The notes under the pieces were generated by a model. It made no database searches. It worked only from the letters and a program-made list of their open reading frames with translations, and was not told where the DNA came from. A DNA stretch of 64,000 nucleotides, taken from Verrucomicrobiaceae bacterium (lineage in GTDB: Bacteria > Verrucomicrobiota > Verrucomicrobiia > Verrucomicrobiales > Verrucomicrobiaceae). Of this stretch, positions 26,538-35,837 are shown piece by piece. Where the stretch lies: assembly GCA_015075365.1 (NCBI GenBank), contig JABTUN010000001.1, forward strand, positions 2,108,001-2,172,000, written 5' to 3'. A program made the translations under genes and the position numbers. Within the stretch, counting starts at the first letter, position 1, and every line of letters starts with the position of its first letter.

Positions 26538-27449
26538 ATGAACATGCTCAACAACATCCTTGCCCCCGTGGACTTTTCCGCGGCCTCGCACACGGCTCTC
26601 TTGCAGGCAGCGCGCCTGGCTTCGCTCAGTGGCGCCAAACTGCATGTCCTGCATGTGGTGGAGTCGGATTCGGTGGCCGTCATGGCGGGCCTGCGCGACG
26701 GGAACGTCGATCACCACGCTCAAGAGGTGGTCGAAGAGGCGCGCTCTGTGATTCCCCACTGGCTGGAAGGCTGCAAACTGCCGGGTGGATACGAGACGAA
26801 TGTCGTGGCCGGCAAACCACTGCACGTCATTCTTGAACAGGTGGATTCCCTGCATGCCGACCTGTTGGTGGCTGGCTTTACTGGGAAGCATGGGTTCATC
26901 TGGGGGGCAGGCTCGGTTTCCGCCAGACTGGCGAGGAAGGCCCCCATTCCGACGCTGCTGGTCCGTGCAGAGCAGCCTCAGACTTTTCAGAGAATCGTCG
27001 CCTGCGTGGATTTCTCCGATGCCTCCCGGGAGGTGATCCGGCAGGCGCGTCAACTCGCAGCCCAGGATGGTGCCCATGTGGACTTCCTGCACGTCTGGCG
27101 GGAGCCATGGGTGGTGCTTCCGCGTGGCAGCATCTTTGCCGACGCCGAGCCTCCTGCGATCATCTTCACCGAAAAGGAGCGCCTGGCATACATGGAGAAT
27201 CTCCGGCACCAGCTTCATGAACTCGTCCGGGAGGAGGCCCCTGGCATCATGCACGCGGAGGTGCTGCGGGAGGCCATGTCCCATGGTGCCGGCATCCTGG
27301 ATCACGCCAGGGAAAGCCGCGCGGACCTCGTCGTCATCGGAGGAACAGGGAACACCAGCCTTCGTCACATGCTGCTGGGCTCCACCGCGGAGCAAATCCT
27401 TGCTCATTCAACCTGCTCGCTGCTGGTCATCAAGACGCCAGGCGGGTGA
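26538..27449 (+). CDS. universal stress protein, two UspA domains
   Basis: 303 residues, two tandem UspA domains. Domain 1 begins NILAPVDFSAASHTALLQAA and ends with APIPTLLVRAE; domain 2 begins RIVACVDFSDASREVIRQA and ends with the ATP-binding motif GGTGNTSLRHMLLGSTAEQIL. The G-2x-G-9x-G-S/T motif is intact in domain 2 and altered in domain 1 (AGFTGKHGFIWGAGSVS). Usp proteins bind ATP and support survival during growth arrest. Either ATG at 26538 or 26544 could be used. It sits 14 bp after the protease gene. Confidence 0.9.
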   Translation: MNMLNNILAPVDFSAASHTALLQAARLASLSGAKLHVLHVVESDSVAVMAGLRDGNVDHHAQEVVEEARSVIPHWLEGCKLPGGYETNVVAGKPLHVILEQVDSLHADLLVAGFTGKHGFIWGAGSVSARLARKAPIPTLLVRAEQPQTFQRIVACVDFSDASREVIRQARQLAAQDGAHVDFLHVWREPWVVLPRGSIFADAEPPAIIFTEKERLAYMENLRHQLHELVREEAPGIMHAEVLREAMSHGAGILDHARESRADLVVIGGTGNTSLRHMLLGSTAEQILAHSTCSLLVIKTPGG

Positions 27450-27506
27450 GCTCATCGTCTTCACCTCATCTCAAACATCACCCATCAACCTCAACCAAGC
27501 CCTGTC

Positions 27507-27791
27507 ATGCTGGCCAAATTCAACATCGAATACATCATTCAACCGGAGCACAACAAACGCCTGGACAGTCATCGCACGGACGACCCGGTGGAAGCTGAGG
27601 ATTTCCTCATGAGCCTGCTTGGCATGGGCGCGCGCATCTGTGCGATCAAGCATGAAGGAATCGAACTCGATGCCACGCAGTCCGACCGCATGATCCGGGT
27701 GGCTGCGGAGCGTCTGGCCGCACGGCTGCTGAGCCGCTCGCTCAACCTCGACACGGCGGCGGTGAGGCATCGATTCGGCTTCACCGCATGA
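27507..27791 (+). CDS. hypothetical protein of the stress island
   Basis: 94 residues, unrecognised. It starts MLAKFNIEYIIQPEHNKRLD, then a charged helical region (DPVEAEDFLMSLLGMGARICAIKHEG) and a C-terminal helix with Arg and Leu. No signal peptide or membrane segment, so cytoplasmic. The gene is 57 bp after the Usp gene on the same strand and 60 bp before the c-heme lipoprotein gene. The composition is convincingly protein-like. Confidence 0.65.
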   Translation: MLAKFNIEYIIQPEHNKRLDSHRTDDPVEAEDFLMSLLGMGARICAIKHEGIELDATQSDRMIRVAAERLAARLLSRSLNLDTAAVRHRFGFTA

Positions 27792-27850
27792 TCCGTGGGG
27801 CATGTTCCTTCCAGGAAGTGTTTTCGCATGTCCTGTCGTTTCCCGCTCTC

Positions 27851-28279
27851 ATGACAAAGCCGTTCTCATTGACCGCCGCGCTTGTTCTTTGTCTGACAGC
27901 TTGCTCGCATTTCAACTTTGGACGCGCGCCTGATGATCAAGTGGATTTTGTCAGCGAGGTAAAGCCCCTCCTTGAGTCACGCTGCCTGGAGTGCCATCAT
28001 CGACGCTACGTGTGCGCGGGGCTGAACCTGGAAACGAAGGCTTTGGCGATGAAAGGAGGGCGCAGCGGGCCGGTCATCATTCCGCGCGCCCCGCATCAAA
28101 GCCTGCTCTACAAGGTGCTGCTGCTCGGACACGAGAATCCGGTGGCCATGCCCCCGAGCCCTGAACGCGTGGAAGAAGAAGACCAGAGAGTCCTGCACGA
28201 CTGGATCTTGCAAGGCGCTGACTGGCCGGCCGACGCGCGGCTGGTGCCGCCGCAGGACTGGGTGGTCCGACGTTCCTGA
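27851..28279 (+). CDS. c-type cytochrome lipoprotein (PSCyt1-like)
   Basis: 142 residues from the ATG at 27851. The signal peptide MTKPFSLTAALVLCLTAC has a lipobox (LTAC). The mature protein has a single heme-c motif CLECHH within LLESRCLECHHRRYVCAGLNLETKALAMKGG (in parts), the organisation of the planctomycete cytochrome C domain. MPPSPERVEEEDQRVLHDWI supplies the usual candidate axial Met and the C-terminal helix. It would be an electron-transfer or heme-sensing protein outside the cytoplasm. It precedes the heme-PAS sensor kinase by about 150 bp on the same strand. Confidence 0.8.
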   Translation: MTKPFSLTAALVLCLTACSHFNFGRAPDDQVDFVSEVKPLLESRCLECHHRRYVCAGLNLETKALAMKGGRSGPVIIPRAPHQSLLYKVLLLGHENPVAMPPSPERVEEEDQRVLHDWILQGADWPADARLVPPQDWVVRRS

Positions 28280-28432
28280 GCCCATGCCAACTTTTCAAAT
28301 TGCAAGCACTCGCGCCTGTGTTGTGTTGCCAGATACAATCTCATCCAAGCTGATTCCTCACGATTGCAGCCTTGCCTGGCATCAGGGCTGCTCGAATCAG
28401 AGATCAGGCCACTCGTATCTCATTTCTCCACC

Positions 28433-31400
28433 ATGAAGACACCGAAGGAGCGACGCCCGGCCGGCCTCCAAAAGGCAGCACGCCTCCCCCGTGAGACGAC
28501 ACAGTTCCGCCCCGGGTCGGAGCCTTCGGTCGCCTCGCTGATGCGGCTCAATGAAGCGAGCGCGCGGCTTTGGCAGACGCAAGATCTCCACAAGGGACTG
28601 TCAGAGATGCTCTCAGCGACGATGGAGCTGCTCCGGGCGGACTTTGGCAACATCCAGTTGTTTGACCCCAAGGATGGGGTGCTGCGCATCGCAGTACAGC
28701 GGGGTTTCAAGCGGAAGTTCCTCGAGCACTTTGGCGAGGTTTCGGCCAAAGACGGGTCCGCCTGCGGCCGGGCCCTGCGCATGGGCAGGCGGATCCTCAT
28801 CAAGGACATCAGCAAGGACATCAGCAAGGACAAGGCGTATGCCAGGCATCTCGAGATCGCCCGTTCCGCGGGTTACCGCGCCGTGCAATCCACGCCGCTC
28901 ATCGCACGCGATGGCCGGCCGCTGGGCATCATCTCGACGCACTTCCGGCAGCCGCACCGCCCCAATGAACTGGAATTGCAGAGCCTGGATCTGTATGTGC
29001 GTCAGGCTGCGGACTTCATCGAGCGCTGTGGCATGGAGCAGGTTTTGCGCGAACGGGAGGACAAGCTCCGCCTGTCGCTCGATGCGGCACGGGCAGGAAC
29101 ATGGACCTGGGACGCCAAGACCCGGGAGGCCTCATGGGACGACCAGTTTCATGCGCTTTACGATTTTGCGCACCATCAACCGCGCACCACCAAGACCTGG
29201 CTGGCCCGTGTTCACCAGGATGACCAGGCACGCGTGCTGGCCGAGATCGAAAGGGTGCGCCGCCAGCCTGCCAATGGCGGTTGGGACATCGAATTCCGCT
29301 CGGTCCGGCCGGATGGCACGATCGTCTGGCACCATGGTCTCGGCCATGCGGTATGCGATGCGAAAGGAAAACTCGCGCGGCTGGACGGAATCGACACCGA
29401 CATCACGGCGCGCAAACGGGCCGAGGACGCCCTGCGCGAGAGTGAGGCCAACCTTCACAAGTTCATCGACACCGCGGCCACCGGCCTTGTGTGCAACACG
29501 CGCGACCTGCGTTACCGGGCCGTCAATGAGGCCTATGCACGGCTGGTGGGCAGTCCCGTGGATGAGATCGTCGGCCGATCGCTGGCCGGGGTGCTCGGGA
29601 AGAAAGCGATGCAAAAGATCCGCCCCTATGTCGATCGCGTGCTGCGTGGAGAGCGAGTGGAGTACGAAACAGAACTGCCGCTCATCATCACGGGTCCGCG
29701 GTGGATCCACGTGGTTTACACGCCTGACCGCAATGCTGCTGGCGAGATCGTCGGCTGGGTCGGCTCGATCACCGACATCACCGAGCGCAAACGGGCCGAG
29801 GCGGCGCTGCAAGAGAACGAAGCACGCATGCGGCTGGCGGCGGCGGCGGGAAACGTGGGGCTCTGGGATTGGGATTTGCGAACCGGCACCGTGCATTACT
29901 CACCCGAATGGAAGAGTCAGATCGGATATCGGGAAGACGAGATATCGAATCACTTCGATGAGTGGCAGAAGCGAGTTCATCCGGATGATCTGGCGTCGGC
30001 TCTGAAGAAGGTCCGGACCTTCCTGAACCATGCCGAGGGCCCCCATGAGGTGGAGTTCCGCTTCCGCCACAAGGACGGCCGTTACCTGTGGATTTACGTC
30101 CGCGCTGAAGTGCTGCGGGACGCCAAGGGCAAGCCGGTTCGGATGCTTGGCTGCCATATAGACATCACCGCCCGCAAGCAGGCGGAGGAGGCGCTGCGCG
30201 ATCTCAACGCCACCCTCGAGCAGCGGGTCTCCGAGCGGACAGAGGAGCTTCGCAGGAGCGAGAAGCAATACCGCCTCCTCTTCGAATTGAATCCGAACCC
30301 GATGTGGATCTCCGACGAGCGCACGCTGCGCTTTCTGGCGGTGAACGAGGCTGCGGCCAAGCTTTACGGATGGTCGCGTGAGCAGTTTGTCAAAATGACC
30401 CTCAAGGACATTCGTCCGCCAGAGGAAGTGCCGAAGCTGGTCGAGATGCTGTCGCGTCAGCTCGGCTCGCATGCCACCGCAGTCGGTGAGTGGCGCCATT
30501 GGAAGCAGGATCATACGCCGATTGATGCGGAGATGACCATCAGCAGCCTCCAGTTCATGGGGCGTGACGCCAGACTGGCACTGGTCAAGGACATCACTGA
30601 ACGGAAAAAGGCAGAACAAGCTTTGCAGGCCGACCTCATCGCCACCAATAAGCTGGCTGAGCTTGGCATGCTGTCAGCCCACGAGGGCGACCTGAAACCC
30701 GTGCTGTCCTCCGTTCTGGAAACGGCCATCGCCATCACCGGCGCGGATTTCGGCAACATCCAGCTTCTGAGTCCAGAAACCGGGAAATTGAAAATCGTGG
30801 CACACCAAGGCTTTCCGTCGTGGTGGCTCGAGTTCTGGGATCGTGATGCCAAGGGTTCGGGGGCGTGCGGAAAGGCATTGCAGAACGGGGAGCGTCTTAT
30901 CGTCGAAGACGTGGAACAATGTTCGATTTTCGCCCGCACACGGGCGCTCAAGATCCAGCGCAGGGCTGGAGTGCGGGCGATGCAATGCACGCCGCTGGTC
31001 AGCAGATCGGGCAAGGCGCTGGGCGTCTTCTCAACCCACTACCGCACACCGCAGCGGCCTGGTGAGCGTGTGCTGGGACTGCTGGACCTCCTCGCCCGGC
31101 AGGCCGCCGACCTCATCGAAAGAGCACAATCGGAGGAAGCCTTGCGTGCCAGCGAGGTCAAATACCGGCAATTGTATGAAACACTGCACGACGCGTTTGT
31201 GACTGTGGACCTGCAAGGCAGGATCCAGGAGTTCAACACCAGTTATGTGCAGATGCTCGGCTATTCCGCGGAGGAACTGCGCCGCATGACCGACGTCGAT
31301 TTGACGCCGGCTCAATGGCATCCCGTCGAAGCGGCCATCGTCCGGAAGCAAGTGCTGCCCCGCGGCTTTTCCGGCATTTATGAGAAAGAGTATCGGCGCA

Positions 31401-32641
31401 AAGATGGCAGGGTTTTCCCGGTGGAGCTGCGCACCTGCCTGATTCGGAGCGCTGATGGCAAACCACAGGGCATGTGGGCCATCGTGCGTGATATCACCAC
31501 ACGCAAAAAGGCCGAGGCACGCATGAGAGATCTCAATGCCTCGCTTGAGCGCCGCGTCGCCGACCGTACCCTGGAACTGATCCAAAGAGAAGAGCGGTTG
31601 CGGGCCATCTTGAACACAGTGGTGGACGCGATCATCACCATTGATGGCCGTGGGATCATCACGGGCGTGAATCCAGCCACGGAACGGATGTTTGGCTACA
31701 CAGAGGCCGATATGGTGGGGCAAAATGTGAAAATGCTCATGCCATCTCCATACCGCGAGGAACACGAAGGCTATATCGAGAGGTTCAACCGCACCGGAGT
31801 GGCCAGGATCATCGGCATCGGGCGGGAGGCACAGGCGCAGCGCAAGGACGGGACGCTTTTTCCCATCGAACTCGCGGTCAGCCAGGTGGACCATGCCCAG
31901 ATCTTCACAGGGGTGATCCGGGACATCAGCCGAAGGCGGGATCTGGAGAAGGAGATCCTCAAGATCAGCGAGAACGAACGGGCGTCCATCGGACAGGATC
32001 TGCATGACGACCTTGGGCAGCAGCTGGCTGGAATCTGGCTGCTCTGCGACTCCATGAGAGACAGCCTCGCCCGTGAGGGGTCGGCCGAGGTGGAGAACGC
32101 CGCCAAGATCACGAAACTGCTCAAGAACGCCCTGGCGCTCACGCGTTCGCTGGCCCGCGGCTTGCATCCGGTGGCACTGCAGGCGGGTGGACTGGTGACT
32201 GCCCTGAACGAACTCGCCGCCCGCACCAGGAGCACATCCCGCACCGACTGCCGTTTCATATGCAGCCAGTCCATTCACATGGACGACACAACCGCCACGC
32301 ACCTGTACCGCATCGCTCAAGAGGCTGTCACCAACGCCGTGAAGCACACCGATACAAAGTCCATCGACATCGAACTCGCGGCCAGCCATGACGCGGTCAC
32401 TCTTTCCGTGGAGGATGCCGGCCAACCGAAGGGCAAGGCGATTGCCCACCTCGATCCCAAGCGGCCGGGGATGGGCCTGAGGATCATGCGCTATCGCGCG
32501 GACATGATTGGAGGCATACTTGACATTAAATGCAATGCATCCGGCATCGGCACCACCGTAGTTTGCACGGTCCCTGCCGCGCATCTTCAATTCTTCAGCC
32601 TGTCCGACCATGGCCAAGAAAGAACAGACCAAGCCCCCTAG
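28433..32641 (+). CDS. multi-PAS/GAF sensor histidine kinase with FixL-type heme PAS domain
   Basis: 1402 residues, no membrane segment. Domain order (ATG at 28433): GAF about 52-199, PAS 205-331, PAS 337-455, PAS 465-583, PAS 609-727, second GAF 747-899, PAS 905-1027, PAS 1052-1169, HisKA_3 dimerisation 1182-1252 with phospho-acceptor His1191 in GQDLHDDLGQQ, and an HATPase with the N box RIAQEAVTNAVKH. The last PAS (PYREEHEGYIERF, then RIIGIGRE, then IFTGVIRDI) closely matches FixL. Residues aligning with B. japonicum FixL His200, Arg206 and Arg220 are His1111, Arg1117 and Arg1131, at identical spacings (6 and 20). It probably senses O2 and phosphorylates the regulator encoded next (32-base overlap). 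Confidence 0.93.
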   Translation: MKTPKERRPAGLQKAARLPRETTQFRPGSEPSVASLMRLNEASARLWQTQDLHKGLSEMLSATMELLRADFGNIQLFDPKDGVLRIAVQRGFKRKFLEHFGEVSAKDGSACGRALRMGRRILIKDISKDISKDKAYARHLEIARSAGYRAVQSTPLIARDGRPLGIISTHFRQPHRPNELELQSLDLYVRQAADFIERCGMEQVLREREDKLRLSLDAARAGTWTWDAKTREASWDDQFHALYDFAHHQPRTTKTWLARVHQDDQARVLAEIERVRRQPANGGWDIEFRSVRPDGTIVWHHGLGHAVCDAKGKLARLDGIDTDITARKRAEDALRESEANLHKFIDTAATGLVCNTRDLRYRAVNEAYARLVGSPVDEIVGRSLAGVLGKKAMQKIRPYVDRVLRGERVEYETELPLIITGPRWIHVVYTPDRNAAGEIVGWVGSITDITERKRAEAALQENEARMRLAAAAGNVGLWDWDLRTGTVHYSPEWKSQIGYREDEISNHFDEWQKRVHPDDLASALKKVRTFLNHAEGPHEVEFRFRHKDGRYLWIYVRAEVLRDAKGKPVRMLGCHIDITARKQAEEALRDLNATLEQRVSERTEELRRSEKQYRLLFELNPNPMWISDERTLRFLAVNEAAAKLYGWSREQFVKMTLKDIRPPEEVPKLVEMLSRQLGSHATAVGEWRHWKQDHTPIDAEMTISSLQFMGRDARLALVKDITERKKAEQALQADLIATNKLAELGMLSAHEGDLKPVLSSVLETAIAITGADFGNIQLLSPETGKLKIVAHQGFPSWWLEFWDRDAKGSGACGKALQNGERLIVEDVEQCSIFARTRALKIQRRAGVRAMQCTPLVSRSGKALGVFSTHYRTPQRPGERVLGLLDLLARQAADLIERAQSEEALRASEVKYRQLYETLHDAFVTVDLQGRIQEFNTSYVQMLGYSAEELRRMTDVDLTPAQWHPVEAAIVRKQVLPRGFSGIYEKEYRRKDGRVFPVELRTCLIRSADGKPQGMWAIVRDITTRKKAEARMRDLNASLERRVADRTLELIQREERLRAILNTVVDAIITIDGRGIITGVNPATERMFGYTEADMVGQNVKMLMPSPYREEHEGYIERFNRTGVARIIGIGREAQAQRKDGTLFPIELAVSQVDHAQIFTGVIRDISRRRDLEKEILKISENERASIGQDLHDDLGQQLAGIWLLCDSMRDSLAREGSAEVENAAKITKLLKNALALTRSLARGLHPVALQAGGLVTALNELAARTRSTSRTDCRFICSQSIHMDDTTATHLYRIAQEAVTNAVKHTDTKSIDIELAASHDAVTLSVEDAGQPKGKAIAHLDPKRPGMGLRIMRYRADMIGGILDIKCNASGIGTTVVCTVPAAHLQFFSLSDHGQERTDQAP

Positions 32642-33281
32642 GAAAGTCTTCATCGTGGACGACCATCCCGTGTTCCGGGACGGACTCGTTCGCATTGCGG
32701 CGGCCATCCCCGGCGTTGTGATCTGCGGCGAGGCGGACAACGCGGTCGAAGCGTTTAACGCGATCACCAAGCTCAATCCCGACCTGATCCTCATGGACAT
32801 CAATCTGCCTGGCAAAAGCGGACTGGAGCTGCTGCAGGACGTGCATGCGACGAACCCCGAACTGCCCGTGCTGGTGATCTCCATGCACGATGAGCATCTG
32901 TATGCGGAACGTGTGCTGCGCGCCGGCGGCCGTGGCTATATCATGAAGCAGGCAGGCCCGGACAAGATGCGCGAGGCCATCAGCAAGGTCTTGAACGGCC
33001 AGGTTTATGCGAGCGAGAAGACGGCCGCGGCGATCCTGGACGCGCTTTCCAGACCCCGGTCCGCGACCAGTACCTCCGTGCTCAGCAAGCTGACAGATCG
33101 AGAGCTGGAAATCCTGCGCCTCATCGGTCAGGGCAAGGACACGCATGAAATCTCGGACTCCCTGCATATCAGCACCAAGACAGTGGACACGCATCGCAGC
33201 CATCTGAGGGAGAAACTGGGTGTCAAGGGCAACACAGAACTCATTCACTACGCCGTGCGCTGGGTCGGAGAGCATGTGTGA
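32610..33281 (+). CDS. NarL/FixJ-family response regulator
   Basis: 223 residues. The receiver has the acidic pair in VFIVDDHPVFRDG, phospho-acceptor Asp63 in LILMDINLPGKSG and the conserved Lys in GYIMKQAG. A LuxR-type helix-turn-helix fills about residues 155-215 (LTDRELEILRLIGQGKDTHEI, then ISTKTVDTHRSHLREKLGVK). The start lies inside the kinase gene (32-base overlap), which makes the pair a two-component system. It would bind promoters of the surrounding stress genes; no shared operator could be found by eye. Confidence 0.95.
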   Translation: MAKKEQTKPPRKVFIVDDHPVFRDGLVRIAAAIPGVVICGEADNAVEAFNAITKLNPDLILMDINLPGKSGLELLQDVHATNPELPVLVISMHDEHLYAERVLRAGGRGYIMKQAGPDKMREAISKVLNGQVYASEKTAAAILDALSRPRSATSTSVLSKLTDRELEILRLIGQGKDTHEISDSLHISTKTVDTHRSHLREKLGVKGNTELIHYAVRWVGEHV

Positions 33282-33626
33282 GGTCGCCGCGTGATCGTCG
33301 AGGGGCGGCTGCCTTTGCCTGCGCGGGATTGACGTGTCTTCGAAGGGCGTCCGCATCTCCCGCCGCTTCTCATCCTTTGGCTTAGAACGGTCAGGAGGCT
33401 CTGCCGATTGTGGCATGGCGGTGCATTTCTAGCATCGGTTCAATGAATCCAGCGCAATCTAAGCCCGCACCCGCACCTTGCCCCCCGCGACGCCCGTCAC
33501 GCCGCCGGCATCGTGGAAACATAACAGTCCCGGTCCCGACAGGCCGGTGGTGAGGTGCCATCGCGCGTCTGGCGGCGGGCGGGCCGGAATGCAAACGGCC
33601 CGTCCGCTAAAACACAATCTTCTCTC
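33282..33626. other. intergenic region after the two-component system
   Basis: 345 bases without a supported gene. A weak sigma-70-like pair, TTGTGG (33408-33413) and TAGCAT (33430-33435) with 16-base spacing, could drive the SRPBCC gene, but the match is poor. No hairpin with a U-tract was found after the regulator stop. Confidence 0.35.
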
Positions 33627-34274
33627 ATGATCCAGATGAAAACCAAAACACACAACCTTCGCCGTGGTGAAGAGCGGCATCGAGCAAGGCGGCAGACTGC
33701 CCGGTCCTTGCCAAATGGCAGCCTGTCCCGCGCGCGGACTGGCAAGGAGCTGGAAAAAGCGGGCAACCGGCCTGCGCTGGAGATCACGCACACTTATTCG
33801 GATGCGGGAAGTGATCATCTCAGCCTCCTGCGCAGCACCACGCAAGACAACGATGGAAGCTACCTGGTGATGTCCATTGAACTGCCGGCCTCCCTCACGA
33901 GGACGTACCAGCACTGGGTGCAGCTTTCGGATGTGCCTTCCTTCATGCGGGGGCTCAATCGGTGCGAGCCACCGGGCGGCGCCCTGGTGACATGGCGTGT
34001 GCACACGCAGATGGACCAGTTCGCGTGGCAGGCAAAGGTTTTTGCAACAGTTCCTTTCGAGCACATTGCGTGGCGGAGCAGCGTGGGCATGGCGCATCCC
34101 AACTTTGGCTCGATCAGTTTCGAGGAGATCGGAGAAGACCGCAGCCGGATCATGATCCAGATCGGCTTTGACATGGATGGAATTTACCGCTGGCTCGGTG
34201 ATCCGGTTCCATCGCTGGCACAAACCATGGAGCGCTGCCTCCGGCGCTTCCACGACCAGATCGTGGGCTCCTGA
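33627..34274 (+). CDS. SRPBCC/START-like domain protein
   Basis: About 215 residues from the ATG at 33627 (a second ATG at 33636 is possible). The first 50 residues are very basic (LRRGEERHRARRQTARSL) and may be flexible. From residue about 70 the sequence fits the polyketide-cyclase/START fold: IELPASLTRTYQHWVQLSDVPSFM (in parts), VTWRVHTQMDQFAWQAKV, and a C-terminal helix ending LRRFHDQIVGS. VPFEHIAWRS and HPNFGSISFEEIGEDRSRIMIQI match membrane-associated SRPBCC proteins. The ligand is unknown. Usually in stress islands such proteins accompany Hsp20 and GroEL genes, as here. Confidence 0.65.
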   Translation: MIQMKTKTHNLRRGEERHRARRQTARSLPNGSLSRARTGKELEKAGNRPALEITHTYSDAGSDHLSLLRSTTQDNDGSYLVMSIELPASLTRTYQHWVQLSDVPSFMRGLNRCEPPGGALVTWRVHTQMDQFAWQAKVFATVPFEHIAWRSSVGMAHPNFGSISFEEIGEDRSRIMIQIGFDMDGIYRWLGDPVPSLAQTMERCLRRFHDQIVGS

Positions 34275-34390
34275 AACCAGGTCGGAGGCATGAAACGTCG
34301 CCAAACACCATCTGTCACCTCCACGCGCCGGCAGACTCCTCCAAGACAAGAGACCTCCAGCCCCTGAACATCGAAACCAACCCAACAGCC

Positions 34391-34993
34391 ATGAAACCAA
34401 ACAACCTGAATTCTGTCATCGCGCCACGAACTGGCACGTCCATGCCAGTCAGCATGCCTGAACTGCGCGCATTCACCGTGGTCGCCTTCTATGACGACTT
34501 GTCCGATGCCCTCCGCACCAAAACGGTGTTTGAACGGCTCAAGTGCACCCTGACTCCCTTTGTGTTCGTGAACACGTTCGCCTGGAGTTTCCAGCAACTG
34601 GAGAGCCCGGAGGTCAGATCGCAGGCTTCCCATGCCATGATCACAGCTGGCATGGTGGTCATTGCCTCCCATGCGAGACAACTTCCCTATGGAGGAATCG
34701 ATCACTGGCTGGAATCCTGTCTTGTCGAACACTCGCCCGGCGGCCCGCTGCTTGTCGTCCTTGACGGAGGCATCGGATCTTCGCGCAATGAACGCGAACT
34801 GCGTTCCTCGATGAGGGATTTTGCCGCGCGCAAAGGCACACGATTCATCAATGATGAGGAGTTTGATCAGGAGATCACCCCTGCATCCGCGCTGCAATGG
34901 GTCCGCAGCCAGCCAGCCTCTTCATTCGCTGTCAACCCGATGTCTGCGCTGAGGACCGCGCGGGTTCCCCGTCACTTTGGAATCAACGACTAG
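34391..34993 (+). CDS. hypothetical protein of the stress island
   Basis: 200 residues, unrecognised. Starts MKPNNLNSVIAPRTGTSMPV; a core of alternating strands and helices follows (FTVVAFYDDLSDALRTKTVF, AMITAGMVVIASHA, PLLVVLDGGIG), suggesting a Rossmann-like or receiver-like alpha/beta fold. FYDDLSDALR resembles the acidic loop of receiver-type domains but no phospho-acceptor context is convincing. Cytoplasmic. It sits between the SRPBCC gene and the DUF2934 gene, all on the plus strand. Confidence 0.6.
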   Translation: MKPNNLNSVIAPRTGTSMPVSMPELRAFTVVAFYDDLSDALRTKTVFERLKCTLTPFVFVNTFAWSFQQLESPEVRSQASHAMITAGMVVIASHARQLPYGGIDHWLESCLVEHSPGGPLLVVLDGGIGSSRNERELRSSMRDFAARKGTRFINDEEFDQEITPASALQWVRSQPASSFAVNPMSALRTARVPRHFGIND

Positions 34994-35031
34994 GGCCGCA
35001 GGATCCCACTCAAACACAACCACGCACCACC

Positions 35032-35301
35032 ATGAGCACCAAGCACGCAACAACACCGTCAACCAGCAGCTTCGACAGGATACGCACTCTGGCCCATCAA
35101 CTATGGGAACAAGCAGGATGTCCCCTGGGGAAGGACGTGCATTTCTGGCTGGCTGCCGAGAAGCAACTGCATGGGAAGCAGCGTGAGCCAGCCAAAGCAT
35201 CCCCCGCAGTGCCTGCCGGCAATGGAAATGGCGCATCCAAACGCCGCGCACAACCCGCTGCCAGGAAAGCAGCAGGCGTGCGGTCAAGACCCACAACTTG
35301 A
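35032..35301 (+). CDS. DUF2934 domain protein
   Basis: 89 residues from the ATG at 35032. The N-terminal half contains the DUF2934 pattern: RIRTLAHQLWEQAGCPLGKD followed by HFWLAAEKQL. The rest is a low-complexity basic tail (ASKRRAQPAARKAAGVRSRP). Function of the family is unknown; its members commonly sit near Hsp20 and stress genes. It lies 38 bp after the preceding gene and 83 bp before the Hsp20 gene, so cotranscription is likely. Confidence 0.75.
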   Translation: MSTKHATTPSTSSFDRIRTLAHQLWEQAGCPLGKDVHFWLAAEKQLHGKQREPAKASPAVPAGNGNGASKRRAQPAARKAAGVRSRPTT

Positions 35302-35384
35302 ATCTCCGGGACGATCTGTCATGCGGCCGACGGATCCAGAACCGGTCTCTTCCGGCGCCGCCAACCGCAAATATCCAAAACAAC

Positions 35385-35837
35385 ATGAGCACTCTGACAT
35401 CCTGGAACCCCCTCCGCGAACTTCATAACCTCGAAAGCCGCCTCGAACGATTCTGGGGATCGACCTTGCCATGGCGCAACGGAGAAAAAGAGGCGATGAC
35501 CGTCTCGCAATGGACACCTTTGGTGGACATCAGCGAGGATGCCAATGAATACCTCGTCAAAGTTGAACTGCCCGAACTCAAGAAGGAGGATGTGAAGGTG
35601 AGTGTCGAAAACGGTGAGCTCACCATCTCAGGCGAGCGCAGGGCCGAGAAAGAGGAGAAGGGAAAAAAGTTTCATCGCATCGAACGCTCGTATGGCAGCT
35701 TTGTGCGGAGCTTTACCCTGCCGGAGGCCGTCAGTGGTGACAAGGTCACTGCCGAGTTCAAAGACGGCGTGCTGAGCGTCCATCTGCCCAAAGATGAAAA
35801 GGCGAAGCCGAAAACCATTGAGGTGAAAGTTCAGTAA
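35385..35837 (+). CDS. small heat shock protein, Hsp20 family (second copy)
   Basis: 150 residues from the ATG at 35385. N-terminal arm MSTLTSWNPLRELHNLESRL with F/W residues, then the alpha-crystallin domain: WTPLVDISEDANEYLVKVEL, VSVENGELTISGERR, SYGSFVRSFTLPEAV and the family motif AEFKDGVLSVHLPK. It ends with the I-x-V-like KTIEVKVQ. This is a canonical class A bacterial Hsp20, unlike the divergent Hsp20 at 24272. It precedes the GroEL gene by 119 bp, so substrates it holds could be passed to GroEL. Confidence 0.95.
   Translation: MSTLTSWNPLRELHNLESRLERFWGSTLPWRNGEKEAMTVSQWTPLVDISEDANEYLVKVELPELKKEDVKVSVENGELTISGERRAEKEEKGKKFHRIERSYGSFVRSFTLPEAVSGDKVTAEFKDGVLSVHLPKDEKAKPKTIEVKVQ

Noticed and set aside
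33411..33425. Sigma-54-like TGGCA...TGCA upstream of the SRPBCC gene.
   Set aside because: The GG and GC elements are 9 rather than 10 bases apart and the flanks do not fit.
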